From positions 1 through 6,009 of the forward strand of contig JACROQ010000065.1 in the NCBI GenBank assembly GCA_016214375.1: 6,009 nt of DNA, read 5' to 3'. A program made the translations under genes and the position numbers. This DNA is from Nitrospirota bacterium. Its GTDB lineage: Bacteria > Nitrospirota > 9FT-COMBO-42-15 > HDB-SIOI813. Of the stretch, positions 5,344-6,009 are shown piece after piece. Below the pieces are notes generated by a model. That model was not told where the DNA came from, did no database searches, and saw only the letters and a program-made list of their open reading frames with translations. Every line of letters begins with the position of its first letter. Position 1 is the first letter of the stretch.

Positions 5344-6009
5344 CTATCTCCCCCCTGTCAGGCGTTCCCGTGGATTTTCTTTATACAACAAAGAGCGTTT
5401 TCTAAAGAGGTCCTTATCCGCTTCACTGATCTCCTTGGGTATGGCAACCATGATCTTGACGTTCTGATCGCCATCTCCACCTCCTTTCAGGTGTGGTATC
5501 CCCTTCCCCTTAAGCCTGAACAACTGGCCGCCCTGAGTGCCCTGGGGTATGGTCATGGAGGCGATCCCGTCCATGGTCGGGACCTCGATCTTTGCGCCGA
5601 GGGCGGCCTCACTGATCGTTACAGGGACTTCGCAATAGAGGTCGTCGCCCTTTCGCTCAAAGAAGGAGTGGGGTCTGATCACAGGGATGATATAAAGGTC
5701 ACCAGGTCCTCCACCCCTGATGCCGGCGCCGCCTTTTCCTGCAACCCGCACCTTTGTCCCGTTATCAACGCCGGGAGGGATCTTGACTAAGATCCGTTCC
5801 GATTTCATGGCTGTCCCCCCTCCGCTGCATACCCTGCACGGAGGGGCCATGGAGCCTCTTCCTCTGCACTGGGGACATGGAGAGGAGACTCGCATGAAGG
5901 CAGCCCCGCTCTCCACAGTCCCTTTGCCCTTACAGGTGGGGCAGGCCGCCTTTTTCCCCCCTGGTTCTTCACCTGAACCACCACAATGCCCGCAGGGAAT
6001 CTCCTTCTG
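5344..6009 (-). CDS. dnaJ: chaperone protein DnaJ, C-terminal part (5' end beyond window)
   Basis: The frame is open to the right edge, giving the last 221 residues of DnaJ, the Hsp40 co-chaperone that stimulates DnaK ATPase and delivers unfolded substrates. All four CXXCXGXG zinc-binding motifs are present: CGHCGGSG at 6-13, CPTCKGKG at 23-30, CPQCRGRG at 45-52 and CRVCSGGG at 58-65 of the visible part. They are followed by the two substrate-binding beta domains, with recognisable stretches such as IPPGVDNGTKVRVAGKG, GDLYIIPVIRPHSFFERKGD, EAALGAKIEVPTMDG and FRLKGKGIPHLKGGGDGD. The C terminus is short and charged (YKENPRERLTGGR). The J domain and Gly/Phe region lie outside the window, so this could formally be a DnaJ paralogue such as the second copy some bacteria carry. 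TAG is followed immediately by the hspR ATG, indicating an operon. Nothing in the visible part is damaged. Confidence 0.95.
   Translation of the reverse strand, partial: QKEIPCGHCGGSGEEPGGKKAACPTCKGKGTVESGAAFMRVSSPCPQCRGRGSMAPPCRVCSGGGTAMKSERILVKIPPGVDNGTKVRVAGKGGAGIRGGGPGDLYIIPVIRPHSFFERKGDDLYCEVPVTISEAALGAKIEVPTMDGIASMTIPQGTQGGQLFRLKGKGIPHLKGGGDGDQNVKIMVAIPKEISEADKDLFRKRSLLYKENPRERLTGGR

Overview
This is a 6-kb bacterial window of medium GC content, dense with genes. Nearly everything lies on the minus strand. The minus-strand order is dnaJ (3' part, running off the right edge), an hspR-like MerR regulator, clpB, a class-I glutamine amidotransferase of the peptidase C26 type, and a DUF72/YecE protein. 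On the plus strand, at the left, are the last 28 codons of a protein with a SHOCT-like tail and a zinc-dependent MDR alcohol dehydrogenase. The alcohol dehydrogenase and the DUF72 gene converge and overlap by 15 bp at their 3' ends.

The dnaJ-hspR-clpB order is a heat-shock operon of the HspR type. Such operons occur in Actinobacteria and in several Gram-negative lineages (Nitrospirota, Desulfobacterota and relatives). Codon use and the REP-like repeats lean me toward the Gram-negative lineages, but I cannot place the organism firmly.

The main result is that two adjacent genes of the chaperone operon are broken by internal, out-of-frame losses. The hspR remnant keeps its DNA-binding head in one frame and a plausible C-terminal tail (ending in TAA just before clpB) in another, with the middle missing. 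clpB lacks about 55 codons of its first AAA+ module (sensor 1, arginine fingers and the start of the small domain) and changes frame at the same point. The visible part of dnaJ is intact. This is either real decay of a chaperone locus or a local assembly error, and the sequence alone cannot decide which.

The second result is a family of REP-like palindromes with a GTAG foot. A 57-bp pair of opposed copies fills most of the 81-bp gap between clpB and the amidotransferase gene. A further copy overlaps the end of the amidotransferase gene and supplies its stop codon. No RAYT (REP-associated tyrosine transposase) gene is present in the window.

No tRNA, rRNA, CRISPR array, insertion sequence or clear promoter was seen. 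No stretch over 300 bp lacks a gene.
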